Shown here piece after piece: positions 6,778 to 15,289 of a stretch of DNA of 19,012 bases; position 1 is the first letter of the stretch, and every line of letters begins with the position of its first letter. Source of the DNA: CAVPEW01 sp050247895. Lineage in GTDB: Bacteria; Actinomycetota; Acidimicrobiia; Acidimicrobiales; VFJN01. Location: positions 1 to 19,012 of the forward strand of contig JBFWTJ010000030.1 of the NCBI GenBank assembly GCA_050247895.1, written 5' to 3'. The position numbers were made by a program, and so were the translations under genes. The notes beneath the pieces are model-generated. The model made no database searches. It had not been told where the DNA came from and was given only the letters and a program-made list of their open reading frames with translations.

Positions 6778-6795
6778 ACCTGGCGGTGACCAGGT
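6778..6795 (+). promoter_or_regulatory. Inverted repeat in the 5' leader of the surface-protein gene
   Basis: ACCTGG-CGGTGA-CCAGGT is a perfect 6-bp inverted repeat with a 6-nt loop, just downstream of the predicted transcription start and 33 nt before the GTG. It could be an RNA hairpin in the leader. Its arms resemble half-sites of the array (ACCTGG at 6694), so it could also be a further DNA operator with a wider gap. Confidence 0.35.
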
Positions 6796-6828
6796 GGTTC
6801 GCAGCAGTCAGCAGGCGGGAGGGCACAG

Positions 6829-9800
6829 GTGGAGCGAGCGCGGGTGGGTCGCGGGGGCGCGGCCGGACGGGTCGTGCGCCTGCTGGCGGCGGTGTGCAGC
6901 GTGCTGGTCGGCGCGGCGGGCCTGGGCCTGGTCGGCGCGGGCCCGGCGGCGGCGGACCTGGGCGATCCTGGCCAGGTCACCCTGGACAAGGCGGCCGACG
7001 GCCTCGCCGACCTCACCGGCGTGGCACCGGGCGAGACCTTCGCCTACACGTTCCTCGTCGGCTGCGACGACAACCCCTGCATCGACGCGGCCCTCACCGA
7101 CACGCTGCCGCCGGAGTTCGCCGGCTTCGCCATCGAGAGCCTCTCGGTGACGCCGGCCACCACGCCGGCCACCGCCACCGCCACCTTGACCGGCTGCGCG
7201 GTCGGCGGCCCGGTGACCCCGTCGTGCGACCTGTCGGTGGCGTTCAGCGCGCCGCTGGGCGACCTCGGCGGGGTGCCCCAGGTCGGGATCCCCGCCGGGG
7301 TGACCTACCGGGTGACGCTCCAGCTCACCGTCCCGCTCGACCAGGACCCGACGTGGCCCTCCAACGGCGTGGCGGTCCCCAACACGGCCGAGGCCACCGC
7401 GTCGAACTCGACGCCGGCCACCGACACGGCGACGGTCACCGTCGAGGTCCCCGTGGTCGTCGAGGTGACGACGTCCAAGGCGTGGTCGGTCGACTCGCAG
7501 CAGTTCGAGCCGGGCGCGGCGGCCTCGTTCACCATCGGTGCGGCCAGCGTGGCCAACGTGCCGGCCACCTCGCTGGTCCTGGAGGACCCGCTCGGCGCGC
7601 TCGACGGCGCGACCGGGCTGCCCGCGGGCAACCCCTTCCGGTACGTGGACCTCACCGGGCTGTGCGCGCCCTCGGTGCTGCCCGAGGGCGCGGACCTCGT
7701 CCAGGTCGACCTCTACGTGCTCGACGAGATCGCGGGAACCTGGTCGTGGTCGGCGGGGACGCCGGGTGCGACCGCGACGCTGCCCGACGTGGGTGGCGCC
7801 CAGGTCGCCGGCCTGCGCGTCACCTACTCGGGCAGCGGCGGCGCCACGATCGTGCCCGGCGGCACCGCCGCGTCGCAGTGCGTGTCGACCGTCCAGCGGG
7901 CCACCGACCGGGAGACCGACGCGTCGCTGGTCGGCGGGGTGACCGTCCCCAACACGGTGGGCTCGGAGCTGGTCGTGCCGGGCCAGGACCCGGCCTCGGG
8001 CACGGCGTCGGACTCCTTCGTCGTGGCCCCCCTCGACGTGGAGGTGACCCCGGGCAAGACCATCAGCCCGTCCGAGGTGCCCGCCAGCGGGACCTTCGGC
8101 GTCCAGCTCGCCGCCCGCAACGACTCCAACGGGCCCCTGACCTCCCTGACGATCCGCGAGCCGGCCGACCTCGAGGACGGGCCGTTCCTGTCCGAGGACC
8201 TGGCCTTCGACGGGTTCACCGGCTGGACCTGGCCCACGGGGGCCACCGCGGGCGAGCTGGTCTGGGCGTTCGCCGACGGCACGACCTCGGCACCCGTGGC
8301 GCTCACCCCCTCGGGCGGTCCGCCCACCGCGCCGGCGACCCCGCCCGCCGTCGCCGGCTTCACGGTCACCTACACCGGCGAGATCGTGCCCGGCACCACC
8401 GCGGGGATCGGCTTCGACGTGACCACCGACCCCGAGACGGTCCCCGCGGGCACGGTCTCGCTGCCGTTCGTGAACGTGGTCGAGGTGTCGGGCACCAACC
8501 CGGCCGGCACCGACACCGAGACGGCCCAGGACGACGTCACCGTCTACTTCCCCGAGATCGAGCTCACCCTGGACAAGGAGGTCCGCCCGGCCCTGGTCAC
8601 CCCCGGCGGCACGGTGGTGACCGAGCTGCGGGCCCAGACCGCGACCAACGCCCCCACCGTCGACCCCACCACGATCGTGGTCGAGGACGTGTGGGACGGC
8701 ACCGCGGCCACCGGCTTCTGGGACGCCTTCCGGGCCCGGAGCATCTCGTTCACCCAGGTGCCGGCCGACTCGACCATGACCGTCGAGTACGCCACCGGGA
8801 CGCCCCCGACGCTGGTGTGGACCACCCTGGCCACCGGCGTGACCGGCCTCTACTCGGCCGACCTCCCCGCCGGGATCGCCGACGACGTGGTCGGCCTGCG
8901 CTTCACCTTCGAGAACCCCGAGGGGTTCGCCCAGGGCACGATCGTGCAGCCCAACGTCGTGTTCGAGGCGTCGGGCGAGCTGCGGGACGGCACCCCGACC
9001 ACCGAGGAGGAGGGGGTCCCGGTCGCCTACGACAACGCGGCCCTGGCCCAGGGCTCGGGTGACGCCGGCGGCGTGCCGGTGACCTCCGACGAGGTGCCGG
9101 CCGAGGGCACGGTCGAGATCGTCGACTTCGGTGACGGGCCGGGGACCCTCCTGGCCGACAAGCGCTGGGTCCAGGCCGACTGGGCCACCGACCTGCCCGC
9201 GGTGCTGTCGCAGTCCGGGTCCGCCGCCTTCACCCGCCACGCCTGGGGCGTGACCGTGCCCGGCTACACGAGCGTGGTGCTGTCCGACCCGCTCCCCGGC
9301 ACCGAGGGGACGCCCGGCGCCACGACGTTCCAGGCCTTCGACCTGACCGCCATCCGCCCGATCACCTACGCGCAGGACCCGCTGCTGCGCTGGGACCGGG
9401 TGTCGTCGGTCGAGCTGCACCTGGCCGGCACGTGGACCACGATCACCGCGCCGGGCGGGTCCTGGATGGACGGCACCGGCTTCAAGGGCTACGTGCTGAC
9501 CGGCCCCCAGGCGGCCGCGGCCACCGGCGTGCGGGTGACGGTGGTCGAGGACGCCGCGGCCCGCGCCGCCAGCACCCAGCCGGGCCGCCCGGCGGTGGGC
9601 AGCGGGGTGGCGTGGTCGGCGACCGGCCGCCCCTTCGGCCTCCAGTGGCAGCTCCGCAACACGCTCCGGGTTCCCGGGGCGGGCCCCGACGACCGGTGGG
9701 CCACCGGCGAGGTCACCTACAACGGCGGCGAGGGCGACGTCGTCAACCACTTCCGCGTCGCCGGCACCACCGCCACCGACACCTTCGCCCGCGACGAGTC

Positions 9801-12800
9801 CGACGACGTCGTGCTCCAGGACGTGCCGCCCGGCGTCGACACGGCCAAGGCCGTCGCCCCCGGGTCGGTCGTCGTGCCCTACCCCGGTGACGTGCCCGCC
9901 GTGGGGTACCCGACGGTCGACGTGACCGTCGACGCCTGGAACACGGCGTGGGCCCGGGCCTCCTACCTGCGGGTCGCCGACCCGGTCCCGTGCCCGACGG
10001 CGACCGCCTGCGTCACCCCGGGCGACGACCACGACCCCGACGTGTTCACCGGCAACGCCTACGACCCGGCGACCAACCCCTTCGAGCGGTTCGCGCTCAG
10101 CGGGGTCGACTTCGTCGTGCCCGGCACCGTGCCCGTCGACCCGGCCGCGACCCAGGTCGCCCTCTGGCGCTACGACGAGGCCGACGGCACGACCTCGGTC
10201 GAGGTCACGACCATGGCCGCGCTCGACGGGCTGGGCGCCACCGCCCTGGCCGACGTGGTCGGCGTCGCCATCGTGTACCAGAGCACCGACCCGGCCACCA
10301 CGGGCGGCCTGATCCCCCAGGGCTCCTCCGACGGCACCAACGTGGTGCGGATGGTGCTGCGGACCCAGCTCCGCCCGACCCTGCGCAGCACCGGCGCCGA
10401 CGTGGTCGGCGGGGTCGAGGTCGACAACGAGATCGTGGCCCAGTCCTTCGACCCGGTCCTGGACCCCGACGCCACCCCCAACGCCTCGGACGAGGCGACC
10501 GTCCGGCTCGACACGGCCGGGCTCGACGTCACCGCGTCCAAGTCGATCACCCCGACGACGATCCTCGAGACCGACCCCGACGTGCCGGTGACCGTGACCC
10601 TCGGCGCGACCGACGGGACCTCGACCCTGGCCGCCGAGACGGCCACCATCACCGACACCGACCCCGAGTTCTGGGCCGCGTTCGCCCTCACCGGGCTGGG
10701 CGCGGTCACCCGGCCGGCCGGGGCCGACCTGGTGCGCGTCGACGTCCAGGTCGACGGCGACCCGACCTGGGTCGAGGGCGTCGCCGACCCCGTCGCGTCG
10801 CTGCCCGCCGAGGTGACCGACCTGGCCACGGTGACCGGCATCCGCTTCGTGTTCCTCAACGAGCCGTCTCGGCCGTTCTCGGCCACCGCGCCGTCGGCGG
10901 ACTGGACGGCCCAGGCCGTGCTGGGCGTGGTGCTGCGCGACGGCGTCGAGTTCCCGGGGCAGGTCGACGACACCGTCGAGGTCGAGGCGACCCACACGGG
11001 CTACCCGCCGGCCACCGACGAGGCCACGGCCGGGGTCGAGCTGTCCACCGGCACGCCCCGGATCGACGTCCAGAAGGAGCCGATCACCGGCGGGCCCAAG
11101 ATCGTCGAGCCCGGCGTGTCCACCCCATGGACCCTGCGCTTCACCAACGTCGGGACCTCGTACTTCCAGGTCGAGCGGGTCGTGGACGACCTCGGTCCCT
11201 GGCTGCGCTACGACGGTTCGGCCCCGATCTACGAGAGCGACGGCGAGCTGCCCACGGAGGGGATCACCATCGCCCAGGCGGCGGCCGACGACCTCACCTT
11301 CACCTTCCCGGCCGGCTCGCGCATGGCGCCGGGCGACTCGTTCACCATCACGGTCGGGATCGTCCTGGTGCCCGGCCTGACCTCCGACCAGCGGGCCACC
11401 AACGGGTTCCTGGTCGACACCGACGCCACGTTCGTGCCCGGCGACTGCACCAACACCTCGGGCAACGGCCAGGGGATCCTCACCGGCCTGCCCGATGACA
11501 GCTGCGGCACCAGCAATTACGTCCAGCCCCAGTCCGGCCCGCTGCTGTTCGCCGAGAAGGAGGTGCGGGGCGAGGTCGACGGCGACCTGGTCGACGGGGC
11601 CAGCAACGTCTTCAACCCGGCGCTGCCCTGCACGCCCGAGCCCGGCGCGTTCTTCCGGACCGTCTGCGTGGCCTACACGGCGATCGGGGCCACCGACGAG
11701 TGGCGCATCGGCTCGACCAACACGGGCACCGTGCCCTACACGACGATGACCTTCGTCGACGTCCTGCCCCGGCCCGGCGACCGGCTCCTGTCGACCGGCG
11801 CGCCCCGCCAGTCGCAGTGGCGTCCGGTGCTCGACGTGGACTTCGGGGTGGTGGCGACCATCCCGCTCCCGGCCGGCGCGACCTACACGGTCGAGGTGAC
11901 GACCTCGACCGAGGCGTGCCTCGGCGCCGGGGGCCCGTCGGCCTGGCCGTCGGACCCGGCGTGCGCGACCCACCCCGGCCCGGCCGAGTGGGAGCTGCTG
12001 GACGACTTCGCCGGCGATCCGGCCGAGATCGCCGCGCTGCGGATCTTCGTCGACTTCGCCGGGACGGTCGCCGGCGAGCTCCCGCCCGGCCAGAACGTCC
12101 AGTTCGTGTACCACACGGCCAACCGGCCCTGGGACGAGGGCGAGCCCACCGCGGAGGCCGTGCGGCCCGAGCTGTGGACGGCCGGCCAGACCCAGCGGTC
12201 CTGGAACCAGGTCGGCGTCAGCGCCACCCTGACCTCGGGCGGCACCATCGCCCGGGCCCCCGAGCGCACCGGCGTGCAGATGCTCACCGGGGCCCTCGAG
12301 GTGGCCAAGACGCTCAGCGGCGACGCCGCGGCCCACGCCCCGACCGAGATCCCCTTCGACCTGTCCTGCACCGTGCCCGACGGCCTGGGCGGCACGGTCC
12401 CGGTCGACCTGGGCGAGGCGGCCACCCTGGTGGTGCCCACCGGCGGCACGGCCCGCCTCGACGGACTCCCGCTGGGTGCCACCTGCACCGTGACCGAGGA
12501 CGGCGAGCTCGGCGACCACGGCGAGGCCGCCCGCACCCCCGCGACCCCGCTGACCGTGGAGGTCACCGAGCCGGGCGGCCCCGAGGACCCCGTCCCCGAC
12601 GGGCAGTCGGTCACCTTCGACAACCGCTACGACTTCGGCGGGCTGCGCGTCCTCAAGGAGATCGCCGAGCAGACCAGCCCGGCGGTGCCCTTCGGGCCGT
12701 GGGACTTCACCATCACCTGCACCACGCCGTTCCCGACCCCGACCGTGGTCCTCGACGAGGCCTTCACCCTGGACCTCGAACCCGACGAGTACGCCGTGCC

Positions 12801-14115
12801 GGCCGACACCGTGCCGGTCAACGCCACCTGCGTGGTGCGCGAGGACCGGCCGTCGGACGAGACGACGATCGTGGGCGAGGGCGCCACCGACGGCGGCGAC
12901 GGCACGGCCGAGATCGTCATCGGCCCCGACTCCGAGGTCCTGGTCACCAACCGGTACGCGGTCGGCACGCTCGAGGTGGCCAAGCAGCGCACCGGGGACG
13001 GCGTCGAGCGCTACGGCGCCGGCCCGTTCGTGGTCGACGCCGTGTGCACCTACGGCGAGGTCGGCACCGTGTACACCGGCTCGGCCACCCTCGACGCCGA
13101 GGGCGGCTACGTGGCCCGCTTCCGGGACGGCGACGGGGACGCCTGGCTGCCGGCCGGCGCGGACTGCACGTTGAGCGAGTCCGCCACCGCCGGTGCCACC
13201 GGCACCTCGGTGTTCTCGCCCTCGGCCACGGTGAGCATCGTGGGTGGCGAGCCCGGGGGCGTGGCGGCCGACGAGCCGACCGCGGTCACGCTGACCAACG
13301 CCTTCGACACCGGGCGGATCGTGGTGGCCAAGGAGGTCGTGGGCAGCGGCGCCGAGCTCTACGGGGCCGGCCCGTTCGTGGTGCGCCTGGAGTGCAGCTA
13401 CGACCGCGACGGCGTGCCCACCCCGATCACCTGGGACGGCGAGGCCCACCTGGACCTGGTCCTCGACGCGGCCGGCGACTACCGCCGGGTGGTGGACGAC
13501 CTGCTGGTCGGCGCCCGCTGCCAGGGGACCGAGACCGTGACCGGCGGGGCGACCGAGGTGGCCGTGGGCGACCCGGTGGTGGTGCCCGCGGCGGGTGCGC
13601 CGGCCGCGGTGCTGACCGTCACCAACACCTTCGCCGGCGGTGAGCTGGTCGTGGCCAAGGAGCGCACGGGCGCCGGTGCCGCCGCCCGGGGGGCCGGGCC
13701 GTTCACGGTCACGGTGGCCTGCACCTGGGTCGTCGACGGCGTGCCGGTGGCCATCGAGGTCCCCGGCGGGGCCGACGTGGTGCTGAGCGAGGCCAACGGC
13801 TACCGGGCCCGGATCCACCCGCTCCCGGTCGGCGCGGCGTGCACGGTCACCGAGGTCGACCCGGCCGGGGCCGACTCGGTCGCCTACGAGCCGGCCGACG
13901 GGACCGTCACGATCCCCGCTGCGCCGGCCGTGGCCACGGTGACCGTGGTCAACCACTACGACCCGCCGCAGGTCGGGGGCGCCGGGGGCGGCCGGTTGCC
14001 GCGCACCGGTGCCGACGGGCGCCTGCTGGCCCGCCTGGTCGTCGACGGGTCGGCGCTGGTGGTCGTGGGCCTCGCCGCGGTGGTCCTGGCCCGCCGCCGG
14101 CGGCGGGCGACCTGA
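6829..14115 (+). CDS. Giant LPXTG-anchored multidomain surface protein (DUF11-like and DUF5979-like repeats)
   Basis: The 2428-residue protein starts at a GTG with GGGAGGG 5 nt upstream. A long signal peptide (RVVRLLAAVCSVLVGAAGLG, cleavage after AAA near residue 43) is followed by about nine Ig-like modules of 155-250 residues. Many open with a strand carrying lysine (TTSK, TPGK, LDKEV, LADKRW, DTAKAV, TASKSI, VQKEP, FAEKEV); their starts are near residues 45, 205, 402, 575, 772, 1002, 1231, 1411 and 1570. These resemble DUF11-type stalk domains. Five shorter, more alike modules of about 110 residues start at 1822, 1937, 2045, 2161 and 2269 with V/LEVAK-like strands and paired cysteines, resembling DUF5979. 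The C-terminus has LPRTG (2390-2394), a hydrophobic helix and an RRRRR tail, so sortase should attach it to the cell wall. No catalytic domain was recognised; an adhesin or stalk role is inferred. No sortase gene is in the window. Confidence 0.88.
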   Translation: MERARVGRGGAAGRVVRLLAAVCSVLVGAAGLGLVGAGPAAADLGDPGQVTLDKAADGLADLTGVAPGETFAYTFLVGCDDNPCIDAALTDTLPPEFAGFAIESLSVTPATTPATATATLTGCAVGGPVTPSCDLSVAFSAPLGDLGGVPQVGIPAGVTYRVTLQLTVPLDQDPTWPSNGVAVPNTAEATASNSTPATDTATVTVEVPVVVEVTTSKAWSVDSQQFEPGAAASFTIGAASVANVPATSLVLEDPLGALDGATGLPAGNPFRYVDLTGLCAPSVLPEGADLVQVDLYVLDEIAGTWSWSAGTPGATATLPDVGGAQVAGLRVTYSGSGGATIVPGGTAASQCVSTVQRATDRETDASLVGGVTVPNTVGSELVVPGQDPASGTASDSFVVAPLDVEVTPGKTISPSEVPASGTFGVQLAARNDSNGPLTSLTIREPADLEDGPFLSEDLAFDGFTGWTWPTGATAGELVWAFADGTTSAPVALTPSGGPPTAPATPPAVAGFTVTYTGEIVPGTTAGIGFDVTTDPETVPAGTVSLPFVNVVEVSGTNPAGTDTETAQDDVTVYFPEIELTLDKEVRPALVTPGGTVVTELRAQTATNAPTVDPTTIVVEDVWDGTAATGFWDAFRARSISFTQVPADSTMTVEYATGTPPTLVWTTLATGVTGLYSADLPAGIADDVVGLRFTFENPEGFAQGTIVQPNVVFEASGELRDGTPTTEEEGVPVAYDNAALAQGSGDAGGVPVTSDEVPAEGTVEIVDFGDGPGTLLADKRWVQADWATDLPAVLSQSGSAAFTRHAWGVTVPGYTSVVLSDPLPGTEGTPGATTFQAFDLTAIRPITYAQDPLLRWDRVSSVELHLAGTWTTITAPGGSWMDGTGFKGYVLTGPQAAAATGVRVTVVEDAAARAASTQPGRPAVGSGVAWSATGRPFGLQWQLRNTLRVPGAGPDDRWATGEVTYNGGEGDVVNHFRVAGTTATDTFARDESDDVVLQDVPPGVDTAKAVAPGSVVVPYPGDVPAVGYPTVDVTVDAWNTAWARASYLRVADPVPCPTATACVTPGDDHDPDVFTGNAYDPATNPFERFALSGVDFVVPGTVPVDPAATQVALWRYDEADGTTSVEVTTMAALDGLGATALADVVGVAIVYQSTDPATTGGLIPQGSSDGTNVVRMVLRTQLRPTLRSTGADVVGGVEVDNEIVAQSFDPVLDPDATPNASDEATVRLDTAGLDVTASKSITPTTILETDPDVPVTVTLGATDGTSTLAAETATITDTDPEFWAAFALTGLGAVTRPAGADLVRVDVQVDGDPTWVEGVADPVASLPAEVTDLATVTGIRFVFLNEPSRPFSATAPSADWTAQAVLGVVLRDGVEFPGQVDDTVEVEATHTGYPPATDEATAGVELSTGTPRIDVQKEPITGGPKIVEPGVSTPWTLRFTNVGTSYFQVERVVDDLGPWLRYDGSAPIYESDGELPTEGITIAQAAADDLTFTFPAGSRMAPGDSFTITVGIVLVPGLTSDQRATNGFLVDTDATFVPGDCTNTSGNGQGILTGLPDDSCGTSNYVQPQSGPLLFAEKEVRGEVDGDLVDGASNVFNPALPCTPEPGAFFRTVCVAYTAIGATDEWRIGSTNTGTVPYTTMTFVDVLPRPGDRLLSTGAPRQSQWRPVLDVDFGVVATIPLPAGATYTVEVTTSTEACLGAGGPSAWPSDPACATHPGPAEWELLDDFAGDPAEIAALRIFVDFAGTVAGELPPGQNVQFVYHTANRPWDEGEPTAEAVRPELWTAGQTQRSWNQVGVSATLTSGGTIARAPERTGVQMLTGALEVAKTLSGDAAAHAPTEIPFDLSCTVPDGLGGTVPVDLGEAATLVVPTGGTARLDGLPLGATCTVTEDGELGDHGEAARTPATPLTVEVTEPGGPEDPVPDGQSVTFDNRYDFGGLRVLKEIAEQTSPAVPFGPWDFTITCTTPFPTPTVVLDEAFTLDLEPDEYAVPADTVPVNATCVVREDRPSDETTIVGEGATDGGDGTAEIVIGPDSEVLVTNRYAVGTLEVAKQRTGDGVERYGAGPFVVDAVCTYGEVGTVYTGSATLDAEGGYVARFRDGDGDAWLPAGADCTLSESATAGATGTSVFSPSATVSIVGGEPGGVAADEPTAVTLTNAFDTGRIVVAKEVVGSGAELYGAGPFVVRLECSYDRDGVPTPITWDGEAHLDLVLDAAGDYRRVVDDLLVGARCQGTETVTGGATEVAVGDPVVVPAAGAPAAVLTVTNTFAGGELVVAKERTGAGAAARGAGPFTVTVACTWVVDGVPVAIEVPGGADVVLSEANGYRARIHPLPVGAACTVTEVDPAGADSVAYEPADGTVTIPAAPAVATVTVVNHYDPPQVGGAGGGRLPRTGADGRLLARLVVDGSALVVVGLAAVVLARRRRRAT

Positions 14116-14152
14116 CCCTTGCCCCGGACCCGGGTGCGGCCGCGGGTGCCGC

Positions 14153-14170
14153 GCCCGGGCCCGGCCGGGC
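14153..14170 (+). terminator. Possible terminator hairpin after the surface-protein gene
   Basis: GCCCGG (14153-14158) and CCGGGC (14165-14170) are complementary around a 6-nt loop, and GCCCGGCCGGGC (14159-14170) is itself a 12-bp palindrome, in the 70-bp gap between the two plus-strand genes. There is no T-run. In DNA this rich in G and C such pairs arise easily, so the call is tentative. Confidence 0.3.
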
Positions 14171-14185
14171 GGGCAGGATGGCGTC

Positions 14186-15283
14186 ATGAGCGACGGTGAC
14201 CGGCGGGTCCACCCGATCGTGGAGAGGGCGGCCGCGTACAGCTGGCGCCTCCTGGTGGTCGCCCTGGTGGCGGTGGGGGTGGCCTGGCTGCTCGGGCAGC
14301 TCTGGGTGCTGGTCATGGCCCTGGTGCTGGCCACGTTCCTGACCCGGGCCCTCGACGGCCCGGCGCGCGCCCTGCGGACCCGGGGCCTGGCCGCCCCGCT
14401 GGTCGCGGTGGTCACCCTGGTCGGGTTCCTGGCCGTCGTCGGGCTCTTCGGCTGGCTGGTGATCCCCCGGGTGGCCGACGAGTTCGAGTCCCTGGGCCCG
14501 ACCCTGACCGAGGCCATCGACGACGTCGAGCGCTGGGCGGTCGAGGACTCGCCCTTCGACATCTCCCAGGCCGACGTCGACGACCTGCGGGAGAGCATCG
14601 GCGACGCGGTGGCCCACGCGTTCAGCTCGTCGGGCGACTCGATCGTGCGCAGCGCCCTGGTCGCGGTCGAGGTGCTGACCGGCCTGCTGCTCGGGCTCAT
14701 CACCACGTTCTTCTTCCTCAAGGACGGCCCCGAGCTCCAGCGCTGGGCCCTCGACCGGGTCCCGGCCCCGCACCGGTCCACCGTCCGCCGGGCCACCCAG
14801 CGGGGCTGGCTCACCGTGGGGGCCTACCTGCGGGGCGCGGCCAGCCTGGGGGTCGTCGAGGGGCTGATCATCGGCCTGGCCCTGTTCTTCGTGGGTGCCG
14901 AGCTGGCCCTGCCGGTCGCCATCCTCACCTTCGCCGCCGCGTTCGTGCCCATCGTGGGCGCCGTGCTGGCCGGAGCGGTCGCCGTGCTGGTCGCGCTGGC
15001 CACCGCCGGGTTCGCCGAGGCCCTGATCGTGCTGGCCGTGGCCGTGGTCGTCCAGCAGCTCGACAACGACCTGCTCGCCCCCTACATCTACGGCAAGGCC
15101 CTGGAGCTGCACCCGCTGATCGTGCTGTTCGCGGTGGTCGGCGGAGGTGCGCTGTTCGGCTTCGGGGGCACGATCCTGGCCGTCCCGGTCACCGCGGTGG
15201 CCATCAACGTCCTGGTCGAGGTCCGGGCCGGTCCGTCCGCCGCGGCCGAGCCCGCCGGCCCACCGGCGGCCGGGTCCCCCTAG
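14186..15283 (+). CDS. AI-2E family (YdiK/TqsA-type) membrane transporter
   Basis: The 365-residue integral membrane protein belongs to the AI-2E transporter superfamily, whose members export or exchange small solutes, in some cases autoinducer-2 or Na+/H+. It shows the family plan: an N-terminal pair of membrane helices (LLVVALVAVGVAWLLGQLWV), a third around residue 75-95, a soluble segment of about 100 residues (EFESLGPTLTEAIDDVERW onward), then FFFLKDGPELQRWALDRVP, GAYLRGAASLGVVEGLIIG, the conserved-looking FVPIVGAVLAGAVAVLVAL and VVVQQLDNDLLAPYIYGKAL. These last motifs are strongly characteristic. ATG 14186 is chosen with AGGA 7 nt upstream. It lies 70 bp after the surface-protein gene and converges with the HTH_42 gene 6 bp beyond its stop. 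The substrate cannot be read from sequence, and the name does not imply quorum sensing here. Confidence 0.88.
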   Translation: MSDGDRRVHPIVERAAAYSWRLLVVALVAVGVAWLLGQLWVLVMALVLATFLTRALDGPARALRTRGLAAPLVAVVTLVGFLAVVGLFGWLVIPRVADEFESLGPTLTEAIDDVERWAVEDSPFDISQADVDDLRESIGDAVAHAFSSSGDSIVRSALVAVEVLTGLLLGLITTFFFLKDGPELQRWALDRVPAPHRSTVRRATQRGWLTVGAYLRGAASLGVVEGLIIGLALFFVGAELALPVAILTFAAAFVPIVGAVLAGAVAVLVALATAGFAEALIVLAVAVVVQQLDNDLLAPYIYGKALELHPLIVLFAVVGGGALFGFGGTILAVPVTAVAINVLVEVRAGPSAAAEPAGPPAAGSP

Positions 15284-15289
15284 CCGCGG

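Noticed and set aside
6808..14814. A 2668-residue open frame on the minus strand opposite the surface-protein gene
   Set aside because: Its translation is an endless run of Gly, Arg, Asp, His and Val without signal, domains or a plausible start. It arises because G/C-rich codons of the plus-strand gene rarely give stops in the opposite frame. The plus-strand frame has a signal peptide, repeated modules and an LPRTG anchor.
14186..15283. AI-2E-family gene as evidence of a quorum-sensing system
   Set aside because: Most family members are not autoinducer transporters, and no luxS or signalling gene is present in the window.
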